Below, piece after piece: positions 9,242 through 17,645 of a DNA stretch of 64,000 nucleotides. The notes under the pieces are model-generated. The model was not told where the DNA came from. It did not search any database and worked only from the letters and a program-made list of their open reading frames with translations. The DNA comes from Palsa-504 sp963818225 (GTDB taxonomy: Bacteria; Actinomycetota; Actinomycetes; Streptosporangiales; Streptosporangiaceae), in the NCBI GenBank assembly GCA_963818225.1, contig CAWFRO010000011.1:1054001-1118000 (forward strand), read 5' to 3'. The stretch's first letter is position 1; every line of letters begins with the position of its first letter. Made by a program: the position numbers and the translations under genes.

Positions 9242-10963
9242 TCATCCGCAGCTCTGGTATTCGGGAACGCCCGGAGCGGCGTCGGCGCTGTCGATGAGCC
9301 ACCGGCCCGAGCCCTGGATCATGGTGTAGTCCAGCGTCCAGTCGTCGCAGGAGTCGCTGTAGTTGGGGGCCTGGCTCGGATCCTGGTGGCTGCGGAAGGT
9401 TATCTCGGCGACATAGGTCCCAGGCTGGGAGCCGGCCGCGATGCCGTGCAGGTAGACGTTCTGGATGGTGGTGCTGGATTCCCCGGCGGCGAACTGCGGG
9501 AACGGGTTGGCGGCCTGGTTCGCTGCGGAGAGCTCGGACCAGGCCACCTGGTAGTTCCGCGCGTTGATCGCATTGAAGTAGGCCGCCAGGGTCGCCGTTA
9601 TCCCGCTGGCGGGCTGCGCCGAGTCAGTCCCACCGCCCGGCTGCGAGCTAGCACCGGCCGCGGGCTGCGAGCTAGCGTCGTTCGCCGCCGGCGAGCCAGT
9701 CCCGCCTCCTGGCTGCTGCGAGCCGGCCTCGGCCTGGCCTCCGGCCTGCGTGTTCGCCGCACCGGACGGCCCGGCCGCCACCTGGGCGGCCTGGGCCACG
9801 CTGAAGATACCCCAGCCGCTGAGCGCGAGCAGTCCGCCGGTGATCAGCGTCGCCACCAGCAGGGCCACCGGGCTCATCCGGCGCCGCGGCGCCCGCTTGT
9901 GCGCGGACGCGTTGATCGCCGCGGTCAGCCGGCTCGCCGTGTCCTCGTCGAGCGACGCCCGCCACCGGCCGATCTCTTCCGGGGCGACCCGCGCGAAGAA
10001 CGCCAGCAGGTTCAGGTAGCGGTTGGTGGCATGCGGCTCGCCCTGGAACAGCTGCGCCAGGCGCGGCAGCCACCGGCGCTTGACGATGGCCGCCTGATCG
10101 AGGACACCCTTGACGACCAGTCGCGGGCCGAGTTCCTTGCCGACGAGCAGCCGGTTCATCATCCCGGCGGTCGCCTGGATGTCCCCGCTGCAGGCCGCGG
10201 CGATCTGGTCACCGGACTTCGCCGTGGCCCGGTAGTAAGGAGCGAGGAAGAGTTGCAGGAACTTCACCGAGTGGACCACCGAGATGGCGAGCATGATCGG
10301 CAGCAGCCGCTGGTGCCTGGCCTTGAGCTGGCCGATATGCCGCCCGATCATGAACCTGAGCTCGGCGCGATGATCGTCGCCGAGCAGGTCGGCCGCCAGC
10401 CCGCCCTCGATCCTGATCAGCCTGGTACCCAGGTAGCTGGTCATGCTGGAGCCGCCGTCGACCTTGTCCATGACGTAGACGTCGACCGGCTTGTGGTAGT
10501 TCAACCGGGTGCGGACCTCGTCGAGGACCGACTGCAGTTCCGGCAGCGTGGTCTCGGTGACACGTACCGCCCCGCCCAGCAGGCGAGACCGGTAGATCTG
10601 CAGGGACACCCAGACCGCGACACCGAAGGCGGCGATATACGCGGCATACTCCACCAGGACCGCCCAGCCCAGGCTCGCGTAGGCCGCCATCGCCGCGAAC
10701 CCGAACACCACCGCGGACGCCGACAGGGCGAGCAGCAGGCGTGAGTCCTCGGCCGGATGCTGCAGGGCGCGGATGTCCAGCGACCGCATCGGGGCCGCGC
10801 TGACCGGCGGCGCGGCCGGGCCAGCGGCCACGTCAGGCGCCACGCGGTAGGGCGGAGCAGCGTCGCCGAAATCGGGGGCCACCGCCGGTCCGCGCCCAAC
10901 CGCAGCGTACGCCGCGGCCTGAATGCGAACAGGAATGGTCGGAATGGTCGACTCGCCTTTCAT
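9242..10963 (-). CDS. Membrane protein with catalytically dead M48-type protease domain and extracytoplasmic C-terminal domain
   Basis: A 573-residue protein. ATG 10963 is chosen because GGAGG lies seven bases upstream. A Pro/Ala-rich head (1-70) is followed by two membrane helices (about 78-98 and 102-124). A domain then follows the Peptidase_M48 pattern, but the zinc site is gone: residues 206-217 read IGRHIGQLKARH where active members have LAHELGHIKARH-like sequence. Both zinc histidines and the catalytic Glu of HExxH are replaced. The downstream Glu-rich EYSAD-type segment is also altered (RATAKSGD). A third helix (about 365-388), a Gln/Ser/Gly-rich linker and a C-terminal ~105-residue NTF2-like-looking domain with Cys pairs follow. 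I infer a binding or scaffold role rather than proteolysis. Confidence 0.72.
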   Translation of the reverse strand: MKGESTIPTIPVRIQAAAYAAVGRGPAVAPDFGDAAPPYRVAPDVAAGPAAPPVSAAPMRSLDIRALQHPAEDSRLLLALSASAVVFGFAAMAAYASLGWAVLVEYAAYIAAFGVAVWVSLQIYRSRLLGGAVRVTETTLPELQSVLDEVRTRLNYHKPVDVYVMDKVDGGSSMTSYLGTRLIRIEGGLAADLLGDDHRAELRFMIGRHIGQLKARHQRLLPIMLAISVVHSVKFLQLFLAPYYRATAKSGDQIAAACSGDIQATAGMMNRLLVGKELGPRLVVKGVLDQAAIVKRRWLPRLAQLFQGEPHATNRYLNLLAFFARVAPEEIGRWRASLDEDTASRLTAAINASAHKRAPRRRMSPVALLVATLITGGLLALSGWGIFSVAQAAQVAAGPSGAANTQAGGQAEAGSQQPGGGTGSPAANDASSQPAAGASSQPGGGTDSAQPASGITATLAAYFNAINARNYQVAWSELSAANQAANPFPQFAAGESSTTIQNVYLHGIAAGSQPGTYVAEITFRSHQDPSQAPNYSDSCDDWTLDYTMIQGSGRWLIDSADAAPGVPEYQSCG

Positions 10964-11138
10964 GGCCCACCTCCGGGCGGGCGTGCGGCAGGATGCGGGC
11001 ACGCCACCAGGCCAAACCGTGCCGGGTTCGCCGGCGCAGGGGAATGACTCTCCCCTCCTGCCGTGACGGAGCAGCCCACGCCCGTCCTGATACGGTCCGA
11101 AGGCCAGGGACCGCGGCCCGGATGGCATCATAAGCAGG

Positions 11139-11963
11139 ATGACCCAACGCGACCCTGGTGCCCCGATCGGCTCCTTCGTCGCTCTGGGCGACAGCTTCAC
11201 CGAAGGGCTGAACGACCCTTACCCCAGCGGCGGGTACCGAGGCTGGGCCGACCGCGTGGCCGCAGTCCTGGCCGGGCAGGCCGCCGGTTTCGGGTACGCG
11301 AACCTGGCCATCTCAGGCAAGCTGCTCGGTCAGGTCATCGCCGAGCAGGTGCCGCGCGCCGCCGAGATGGCCCCGGACCTCGTGAGCCTGGCCGCAGGCG
11401 GCAATGACATCCTGCGCGGGGCCGACGTCGACGCACTCGCTTGCCGGTTCGAGCGTGCCGTGGTCACCTTGCAGGCGGCGGGCTGTCAGGTACTGATCTT
11501 CACCGGCTTCGACCCGCGCATGTTCCCGGTGATCCGGCTGCTGCGGGGCCGGATCGCCACTTATGACATGCACCTGCGTGCGATCGCCGACCACCATGGC
11601 TGCGATCTGGTGGACCTGTGGTCGATGCGGGCCCTGCAGGACCCTCGAGCCTGGAGCCCGGACCGGCTGCACCTCAGCTCCGAGGGACATCGCCGGGTGG
11701 CCCAGCGCACCAGCGAGGTGCTCGGCGTCCTTGTTGCTGTGCCCGGGACGGCCGGGGACGGCCTGGCGTCGCCGCCGGCGTCATCGCGGGGCTATCCGGC
11801 GGGCCGCGCCGTCTGGCTGGCCGCGCGCCGCCAGGACGCCCGCTGGGCCAGGCAGTTCGCGATGCCCTGGGTGCGCAGGAGGCTGGCCAGCGCCGAGAGC
11901 GACCGCCTGGATCCCAAGCGCCCCGACCTGCTGCCGGTGGACCCGGGCGGCCTCATCCGGTGA
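11139..11963 (+). CDS. SGNH/GDSL-type hydrolase
   Basis: A 274-residue cytosolic-looking protein. Block I is FVALGDSFTEGL (nucleophile Ser). A glycine in NLAISGK fits block II, and AAGGNDIL gives the block III Asn. The block V DRLHLSSEGHRRVA supplies the Asp and His. The family hydrolyses esters, including acyl groups on lipids and sugars. An unusual basic tail (about 205-274, with WVRRRLASAE) extends past the catalytic domain. There is no signal peptide. The gene converges on the aminotransferase and their 3' ends overlap by 11 bp. Confidence 0.88.
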   Translation: MTQRDPGAPIGSFVALGDSFTEGLNDPYPSGGYRGWADRVAAVLAGQAAGFGYANLAISGKLLGQVIAEQVPRAAEMAPDLVSLAAGGNDILRGADVDALACRFERAVVTLQAAGCQVLIFTGFDPRMFPVIRLLRGRIATYDMHLRAIADHHGCDLVDLWSMRALQDPRAWSPDRLHLSSEGHRRVAQRTSEVLGVLVAVPGTAGDGLASPPASSRGYPAGRAVWLAARRQDARWARQFAMPWVRRRLASAESDRLDPKRPDLLPVDPGGLIR

Positions 11964-13260
11964 GGTCGGCCAGGATCTCCGTGAGCCGGTCCAGGGACGC
12001 GGCGATCCAGGGCAGTGCGCACGGGTCGGCCGAGGCCAGCGCGGCCTCGCGCTGCTCGTCGCTTTCGCCGTAGAGCATCCCGGTCGCTACCCGCAGCCGC
12101 AGCCGCCAGCTCTCGTCGCCGAACACGCTGCCCGGCAGCACGCCCAGGCCGTACCGCTCCAGCAGCAGCCCGGCCAGGCCTTCGTCGCTGGTCACACCGT
12201 GCCGTCGCCGCAGCACGTCCGCCACCGGGGTGAAGTCGGGGTAGACGTAGAACGCGGCCTGGGGCGCCGGTACGAACGCGCCGGCCGCGGCGAATCGCTG
12301 CGCGACCGCCCGGGCCACTCGGGCGTGCAGCCGGCCGCTGAGCGCGATCCGCTCCACCAGCGGGGCCGGCTCGCTGAAGGCGAGCGCGGCGGCCTCCTGC
12401 ACCGGGCCAGCCGGCGCCGACCAGATCTCGCTGCCGATCCCGAGCACCCGGGCCCTGAGCTCACGGCCGAGCCGGCCGTCGGGCAGCCTGGCTACGCCGA
12501 GGCGCCATCCGCCGAGGGCGAGATTCTTACTCACGCCGCTGGTTACCACGGTCCGTTCGGCACTATAAGAGGCAGGACTGACGCGGTCGGTCGTCTGGTC
12601 GTGGACCAGATCCGAGTAGATCTCATCGGAGATGATGATCAGGTCGTGCCGTTCGGCGACCGCGCACAGCGCGCGGACGGCCGCGCCCGGCGCCAAGGTA
12701 CCGGTCGGGTTGTCCGGCAGCGTGACGATGACCGAACGGATCGGGCGGCCCGCGGCCCGGGCTACTGCGACGGCCCGGGCCAGCTTGGCCGCGTGGGGTA
12801 CGCCGCCCGAGCCGGGCACGAAATGCGCGCTGCGGCCGGCCAGGCTGGCCTGCGCGCTGTAGCTGACCCAGCTGGGCCGGGTCACCGCGACGTCGCCGCC
12901 GATCGCCGCCATGAGGGCGAACAGCAGCGCCTTGCTGCCCGGCCCGGCGACCACGGCCTCGGGCCCGGTGGGCAGCCCGCGCCGGGTCCAGTATCCCGCC
13001 GCGGCCTCCCGGAGGCGGGCGCGGCCCGCTACCGGGCCGTAGGACGCGCAGCCCGCGGCTGCGGCCAGCGCCGCGCGCAGCAGCGGGTGCACGGGGAGCC
13101 CCGCCTCGCCGAACGCCATGGGCAGCACGGGCTCGCCGCGACGGCGCCGCGCCTCCATCGTCTCGTTGGCGGCCAGCGTGGCCGAAACAGGCAGGGGATC
13201 GGCGAGGGGAGTTTCGGGGTGCGAGGACGGGACGGGACGCAACGGCGTCACGAGGGCCAC
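11953..13260 (-). CDS. Class I/II pyridoxal-phosphate aminotransferase
   Basis: A 435-residue fold-type I PLP enzyme from GTG 13260, preceded by TAGGAG at good spacing. The frame is open 49 codons further upstream, but that stretch has no homology-like features. Key motifs are PDNPTG (substrate/cofactor Asn), SDEIYSDL (Asp/Tyr contacting the PLP ring) and TSGVSKNLALGGWRLG, where SKN holds the Schiff-base lysine and the R of GGWRLG binds phosphate. It resembles aspartate/DAP-type aminotransferases. The neighbouring dapE is transcribed divergently, so a role in the lysine/DAP pathway is possible, but substrate cannot be deduced. Confidence 0.87.
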   Translation of the reverse strand: MALVTPLRPVPSSHPETPLADPLPVSATLAANETMEARRRRGEPVLPMAFGEAGLPVHPLLRAALAAAAGCASYGPVAGRARLREAAAGYWTRRGLPTGPEAVVAGPGSKALLFALMAAIGGDVAVTRPSWVSYSAQASLAGRSAHFVPGSGGVPHAAKLARAVAVARAAGRPIRSVIVTLPDNPTGTLAPGAAVRALCAVAERHDLIIISDEIYSDLVHDQTTDRVSPASYSAERTVVTSGVSKNLALGGWRLGVARLPDGRLGRELRARVLGIGSEIWSAPAGPVQEAAALAFSEPAPLVERIALSGRLHARVARAVAQRFAAAGAFVPAPQAAFYVYPDFTPVADVLRRRHGVTSDEGLAGLLLERYGLGVLPGSVFGDESWRLRLRVATGMLYGESDEQREAALASADPCALPWIAASLDRLTEILADLTG

Positions 13261-13451
13261 GGGAGTTCGACTCCTAGCTGCGGTGCTCGGCGGATGGACC
13301 GGATATGGACGCAAGAAGGGAACTCTGCGCCGAATCCCGCTTCGTACCTGCTCAAGTCTCGGCGGCCTGCACCATAAGCGCAAGCGCCGATCCTGTCCTG
13401 TTACCACCTGAGCCGCGACCAGCCCCCCGGCCGGGTCCCTATGCTGGCCGG

Positions 13452-14539
13452 GTGGACCTCGATCTCGGCCTGGACGGGGCGGCGCTGACCGCGCGGCTCG
13501 TGGATGTTCCCTCGGTCAGCGGCGGGGAGGGACCGCTGGCTGACGCCATCGAGCGCGCGCTGCGGCCGCTCGGGCATCTGGCCGTCAGCCGGGACGGCGA
13601 CACCATCGTGGCCCGGACCGAGCTCGGGCGGCCCGAACGGGTGATCCTGGCCGGGCATATCGACACGGTGCCGATCGCCGGCAACCTTCCCGCCCGCGCC
13701 GAGGGATCCCGGCTGTATGGCTGCGGCACGTCCGACATGAAGTCAGGGGTCGCGGTCCAGCTCCGGCTGGCCGCGCACGTCCCCGCGCCGAGCCGGGACG
13801 TCACCTACGTCTTCTACGAGTCCGAGGAGGTCGAGGCCGAGCGCAACGGGCTGCTGCGGCTGAGCCGTACCCGTCCGGACCTGCTGGCCGGCGACTTCGC
13901 GGTCCTGATGGAGCCGAGCGAGGGCCAGATCGAGGGCGGGTGCCAGGGCACCCTTCGGGCCGAGGTGACCGCCGCCGGGAGCAGGGCGCACACCGCGCGC
14001 GCCTGGATGGGCCGTAACGCGATCCACGAGGCCGTTGACATCCTGGCCGTGCTCCGCGGCTACACGCCGCGAGAGCCCGAGGTCGACGGGCTGCGCTATC
14101 ACGAGGGCCTGAACGCCGTCGCCATCCGCGGCGGCGTCGCCGGGAACGTCGTCCCCGACGAGTGTGTGGTGACGGTCAACTACCGGTTCGCCCCGGATCG
14201 CGACGGGCCGCAGGCGGCGGAGTTCGTCCGGTCGCTGTTCTCAGCCTGGCCGGTCACGATCGTCGATCTCGCCGAGAGCGCACGGCCCGGGCTGGAGCAC
14301 CCGGCCGCGGCCGCCTTCGTGGCTGTGGCCGGCGCGGGACTGGGGCCCCCGCGCGCCAAGCTCGGCTGGACCGACGTGGCCCGGTTCGCTGCGCTCGGCA
14401 TCCCGGCGGTCAACTACGGCCCGGGCCTGCCGGAGCTGGCGCACACTGCGGGGGAGTACGTCGAGACCGGAGCGATCGCCGAGTGCGAGGCCCGCCTGCG
14501 CTCCTGGCTGGGCGCCTTACCGGGCAGCCGCGGCGCTAA
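13452..14539 (+). CDS. dapE: Succinyl-diaminopimelate desuccinylase; in-frame stop missing at the expected end
   Basis: An M20-family metalloenzyme from GTG 13452. H69 and D71 in LAGHIDTVP, D95 in CGTSDMKSG and the Glu pair 125-126 in YESEEVEAE supply metal ligands and the catalytic base. The NVVPDECVVTVNYRFAP segment and the C-terminal VNYGPGLPELAHTAGEYV are typical of actinobacterial DapE. It removes succinate from N-succinyl-LL-DAP in lysine and peptidoglycan precursor synthesis. Family members end near residue 355-360, here at about 14520-14535. The given frame has no stop there and runs antisense through the protease gene to 15368. The nearest stop, TAA 14537-14539, is one base out of frame. 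I give that as the probable end, assuming a missing base. Confidence 0.85.
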
Positions 14540-15886
14540 CCTCGCCGGCCCGGCCCCGAGCGTGATCGACGTGGTGTGCCGGGAGCCGTTGGTGGCCCGC
14601 CAGCCGACCGACACCATGGCACCCGGGTGGTACCTGGCCGTGATGGCGGTCAGCGCGCCGGCCGTGGTGACGGGCTGGCCGTTGACGGACGTGATCACGT
14701 CGCCGGGCACCAGGCCCTTTGACTGCGCCGCGCTGCCGCACAAGACGCCCATGATGAGCGCGCCCGTGCCGGCGGGCGCGATCTTGGCCGGCACGCCCGG
14801 CTCCTGGCCGGCGACCACGCACGCCGCCCCGGCCTGGCGCACCCTGGGCTGCCGCGAATCCGCGCCCTGCTGCCGCGGGTTCGCGCTGTTGCTCTGCGCC
14901 ACGTCCACGCCGAGGAAGCCTGGCAGTCCGATGGACACCGCAGAACTGGCCTGCCCGACGGCAATCTGCCGGGCGATGATCAGGGCGGTGTCGATCGGGA
15001 TGGCGAAGCCCGTCGTGCCGCCCGGCTGCCCGCCGGAGCCAGAGTGCGCGGCGGTGACCATCCCGATCACCTGGCCCGCGCTGTCCGCCAGCGCACCGCC
15101 CGAGTCGCCCTGCTGTATCTCGGCGTTGATCTGCAGCATGTGGTTCAGGTCTTCGGTGGTGCCCGCCCCCTCGTCGCTGGCCCGGATGGAGCGGTCCAGC
15201 CCGCTGATGTTGCCCGCGGCGGGCGTTATGCCTCCCCGCCCCTGGGCGTCGCCGAGGGCCAGTACCGGTGTGCCGACACTGACCTGCGATGAGTCGCCGA
15301 AGCTGACCGTGGCCCAGTTCGGCGCGCCGGTGAGCTGGAGCAGCGCGACATCAGCTTCTCGGTCGTAGCCGAGGACCCGGGCTGGGTAGGTCCGGCCTCC
15401 GAAGGCGGCCAAGGACGCCCTCACCTCGGTGGCCCCGTCGATCACGTGATTGTTGGTCAGCACGAGGCCCGAAGCGGACATGAGCATCCCGGTGCCCTTG
15501 GCCGTCTCGCGCTGGTACTTGAGCGCGGCGGTGATGTCCACCAGGCCCGGCTCGACCTTCCCCTTGACCGCCGCCTGATCGAGGGGCGAGCCGCCTCCCG
15601 CCGAGTCGTGCGGCGACGGGACGTCGCCGGCCGAGATGCCGGCCGACGACCTGGTGCCGTGACCTGTGAAGGCCGCCGTCAGCCCGGCGCCGACACCGGC
15701 CGCGAGCACGGCCACGGCCAGGTAGAGGGCGGTGTGCCCGTGGCGCCGGGAACCGCGCGGCCGGGGCCCGCCGCCGTCTCGCGGGTCGAAGTCAGCGTCA
15801 CGCTGCGGCCACGGGCTACCGCCCTCGCGCGGGTCAATGTGCGGTCGCGGCCATCCGTCACCGCTGTCACCTTCGTTCTCGCGCAT
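14517..15886 (-). CDS. Membrane-anchored HtrA/DegP-type serine protease with PDZ domain; in-frame stop missing at the expected end
   Basis: ATG 15886 follows a GAGGGCGAGGGAG stretch. An acidic/proline-rich cytoplasmic head (1-48) and one membrane helix (about 52-73) lead to a trypsin-like domain. Its catalytic triad is H147 (TNNHVID), D179 (READVALL) and S262 (QGDSGGA). A PDZ domain with KGLVPGDVITSVNGQPV follows. The family degrades or senses misfolded envelope proteins. Expected homology ends near the TLGAGPAR segment at about 14545, but the frame continues antisense into dapE to a stop at 14414. A TAA on this strand at 14519-14517 is one base out of frame and is used as the probable end. 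Confidence 0.87.
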
Positions 15887-16083
15887 CTCCCTCGCCCTCG
15901 ACCAGACCAGGGTAACGTCGCGGCGGGTTCCGCTGGGCGGCTTGGCGCAAGATGATAATTTCATCCCGATCTGACCGATTCTCCGCGCGGCGCGCGCGGG
16001 TCACCGGGAGGTCGTGGTAGCCTGCGGGCAAGACGCGATATGACGTGATTATCGCCCGGGGTGCTCGAGGGGCAGGGATTCGG

Positions 16084-16551
16084 ATGTCCGCACCGACCCA
16101 CAGTGATCAAGACCTTTCCCGCCGCGAGGAGATGTCGGTCTCCAGCGCGGCCATGTCCGGCGCGCCGTGGGGCGCCGCCGTGGCGACCGGCGGAGTGGTC
16201 GCGGCCGGCGACTTCGCGCTGCATGTCATCGGCTCCGGCCTGTCCGGCTTCGGGCTCAGCGGTCTCAGCGGGTCGCTGGCCCTGGGCGCGGTGGCGTTCT
16301 TCGTCGTCGCCGCGGCCGGCGCCCTGTGGCGGGCCCGGCCGAGCCGCGCGATCCGCTGGGCGCGGAGCAACCCGTGGCGCTTCGCCGTCATGCCCGCGAT
16401 CGCGTGCGCCGCCATCGCGCTTGTGCTGTCCGTGGTCACCGGCGGCGGCGTCATAGACGGAGTACTGAGCGGCCTGTGGCACGGGGGCGCGGTCTACGGC
16501 CTGACCGGGGTGGCCGGCGTAGCCGCCAGGTCACGGAAGACCGCTTCCTGA
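16084..16551 (+). CDS. Small integral membrane protein of unknown function
   Basis: About 155 residues from ATG 16084, with an upstream in-frame ATG at 16045 as alternative. A hydrophilic head (MSAPTHSDQDLSRREE) precedes four hydrophobic segments rich in Gly/Ala (for example VAFFVVAAAGALW and IACAAIALVLSVV). A short Arg-rich tail ends the protein. No family motif is recognised. It converges on the TlpA-like gene with one base between the stops. Expression is plausible given the high-GC codon pattern. Confidence 0.6.
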   Translation: MSAPTHSDQDLSRREEMSVSSAAMSGAPWGAAVATGGVVAAGDFALHVIGSGLSGFGLSGLSGSLALGAVAFFVVAAAGALWRARPSRAIRWARSNPWRFAVMPAIACAAIALVLSVVTGGGVIDGVLSGLWHGGAVYGLTGVAGVAARSRKTAS

Positions 16552-16552
16552 C

Positions 16553-17155
16553 CTACCCGGCGGGGGCGTGCGCTCCGGTGGCGAGCGCCATGCCCCGGTT
16601 CATCTCGGCCTGCGTTACCGCGCCGAACACGCGGTCCACGATGCGGTGCTGGGCATTGAGGAAAAAGGTCTGCGGCAGCCCGGCGACGCCGTAGGCGGAC
16701 GCCGCGATGACCTCGGGATCGAACCCCACCGGATAGCCGACGCCCTCGGCGCGGGTGAAGGCCAGGGCGCTGCCCTGCGGGTCGTTCTCGTCCAGCCCCA
16801 CCAGTGCCACCTTGCCGTGCTCGGCCTGGTAGAACTTGGCCAGCAGCGGGGTCTCCTGCTTGCACGGGGCGCACCAGGACGCGAAGAAGTTCACGATGAG
16901 CGGCTGGCCGGCGTAGTCGCTCAGCGCCACGTGCTGCCCGGAATGCCCGAGGGCGGCGACGCTGAAGGCCGGCGCGGGCGGGTCGGCGGCCGCCTTGGCC
17001 GGCCCGCCGGCCGCCCCGGCCGATCCCGAACCGGCCCAGGCGAGGGCAATCAGCGATGCCGCGACGCACAGCGCCACCAAGCCGGAGGCGATCTTGTGCC
17101 GGGCTGCCGTCCGCCACACCTCGCGGGCCGCGCCCGCCCACGTCTGCTGTCCCAT
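16553..17155 (-). CDS. TlpA/ResA-like membrane-anchored thiol-disulfide oxidoreductase
   Basis: About 200 residues from ATG 17155; a TTG nine codons upstream is less likely. One signal-anchor helix (about 25-43) is followed by an AhpC-TSA/redoxin domain. Its active site is FASWCAPCKQET (CxxC, WCAPC), and LPQTFFLN contains the cis-Pro region. Extracytoplasmic proteins of this kind reduce apocytochrome haem-binding cysteines or other envelope disulfides. The gene lies next to ctaB, and a link to respiratory-chain assembly is suggested by that proximity, though the two genes are divergent. Confidence 0.85.
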   Translation of the reverse strand: MGQQTWAGAAREVWRTAARHKIASGLVALCVAASLIALAWAGSGSAGAAGGPAKAAADPPAPAFSVAALGHSGQHVALSDYAGQPLIVNFFASWCAPCKQETPLLAKFYQAEHGKVALVGLDENDPQGSALAFTRAEGVGYPVGFDPEVIAASAYGVAGLPQTFFLNAQHRIVDRVFGAVTQAEMNRGMALATGAHAPAG

Positions 17156-17188
17156 ATCAGTCAAGGTCCACGAATCAGTCAAGGCTGC

Positions 17189-17248
17189 ACGAGCCGGTCA
17201 GTGATTCCACGAGCCGGTCAATGATTCTACGAGCCGGTCGGTGGTCCG
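17189..17248. repeat. Three tandem ~20-bp repeats upstream of the TlpA-like gene
   Basis: The unit ACGAGCCGGTCAGTGATTCC is followed by two imperfect copies (ACGAGCCGGTCAATGATTCT, then a more diverged one). A shorter TTGACTGAT doublet lies between this array and the TlpA-like start. The array sits in the presumed promoter region, so copy number could affect expression. That is inference only. Confidence 0.7.
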
Positions 17249-17308
17249 CGAGCTGGCAGCCCTCACCGCGCACCGGAACAGCCCCCCACGTACACTGAGG
17301 CCCACGTC

Positions 17309-17407
17309 GTGCCGCGGTTCCGGGCCTCGCTGAGTGCCTTCTCGATCGTCTGGAGTTACCCGACCCTGATGGCGCTGCTGTTCTGGTCTCTGTTCTACGC
17401 TCTGTAG
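17309..17407 (+). CDS. Possible 32-residue membrane peptide
   Basis: A short frame from GTG 17309 to TAG 17405-17407. Its product begins VPRFRASLSAF and ends with the hydrophobic stretch SYPTLMALLFWSLFYAL, which would fit a single membrane helix with a basic N-terminus. No strong ribosome binding site is seen and no family is recognised. It lies between two repeat arrays upstream of ctaB. It may be a real small protein or chance; the compact hydrophobic composition is the only argument for it. Confidence 0.3.
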   Translation: MPRFRASLSAFSIVWSYPTLMALLFWSLFYAL

Positions 17408-17408
17408 T

Positions 17409-17491
17409 AGCGTGTTAAGACGGCAGCGTGTTTTCAAGACGGCGGCGGGTTAAACGGCAGCGTGTTAAGACGGCCAGCGTGTTAAGACGGC
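17409..17491. repeat. Five imperfect copies of an AGCGTGTTAAGACGGC repeat upstream of ctaB
   Basis: The 16-bp unit occurs near-exactly at 17409, 17459 and 17476, with two degenerate copies between. The array lies about 150 bp before the ctaB start. No coding content is evident in it. Confidence 0.7.
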
Positions 17492-17645
17492 AAGGCGAAA
17501 GGGGACCCGGAGTGCACGGTCTGATCGCTGATTCCGCCGGCGGCACCCCGGCCGCCGGACGCCGGGCAGCCGAACGCCCGACGCGGGATCCCGGGAGGGT
17601 CGCGGGGGCCCTCCCCCCGGAGCAGCAGGAGCCTGAGGCCGGCGA

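Noticed and set aside
13240..13275. A tRNA T-arm-like GGGAGTTCGACTCC
   Set aside because: The stem is only four pairs with a five-base loop, no acceptor, D or anticodon arms fit, and it overlaps the aminotransferase start.
13305..15368. A DapE extended to 15368 as a long two-domain protein
   Set aside because: Beyond about 14530 the frame is antisense to a clear serine protease and has no family features.
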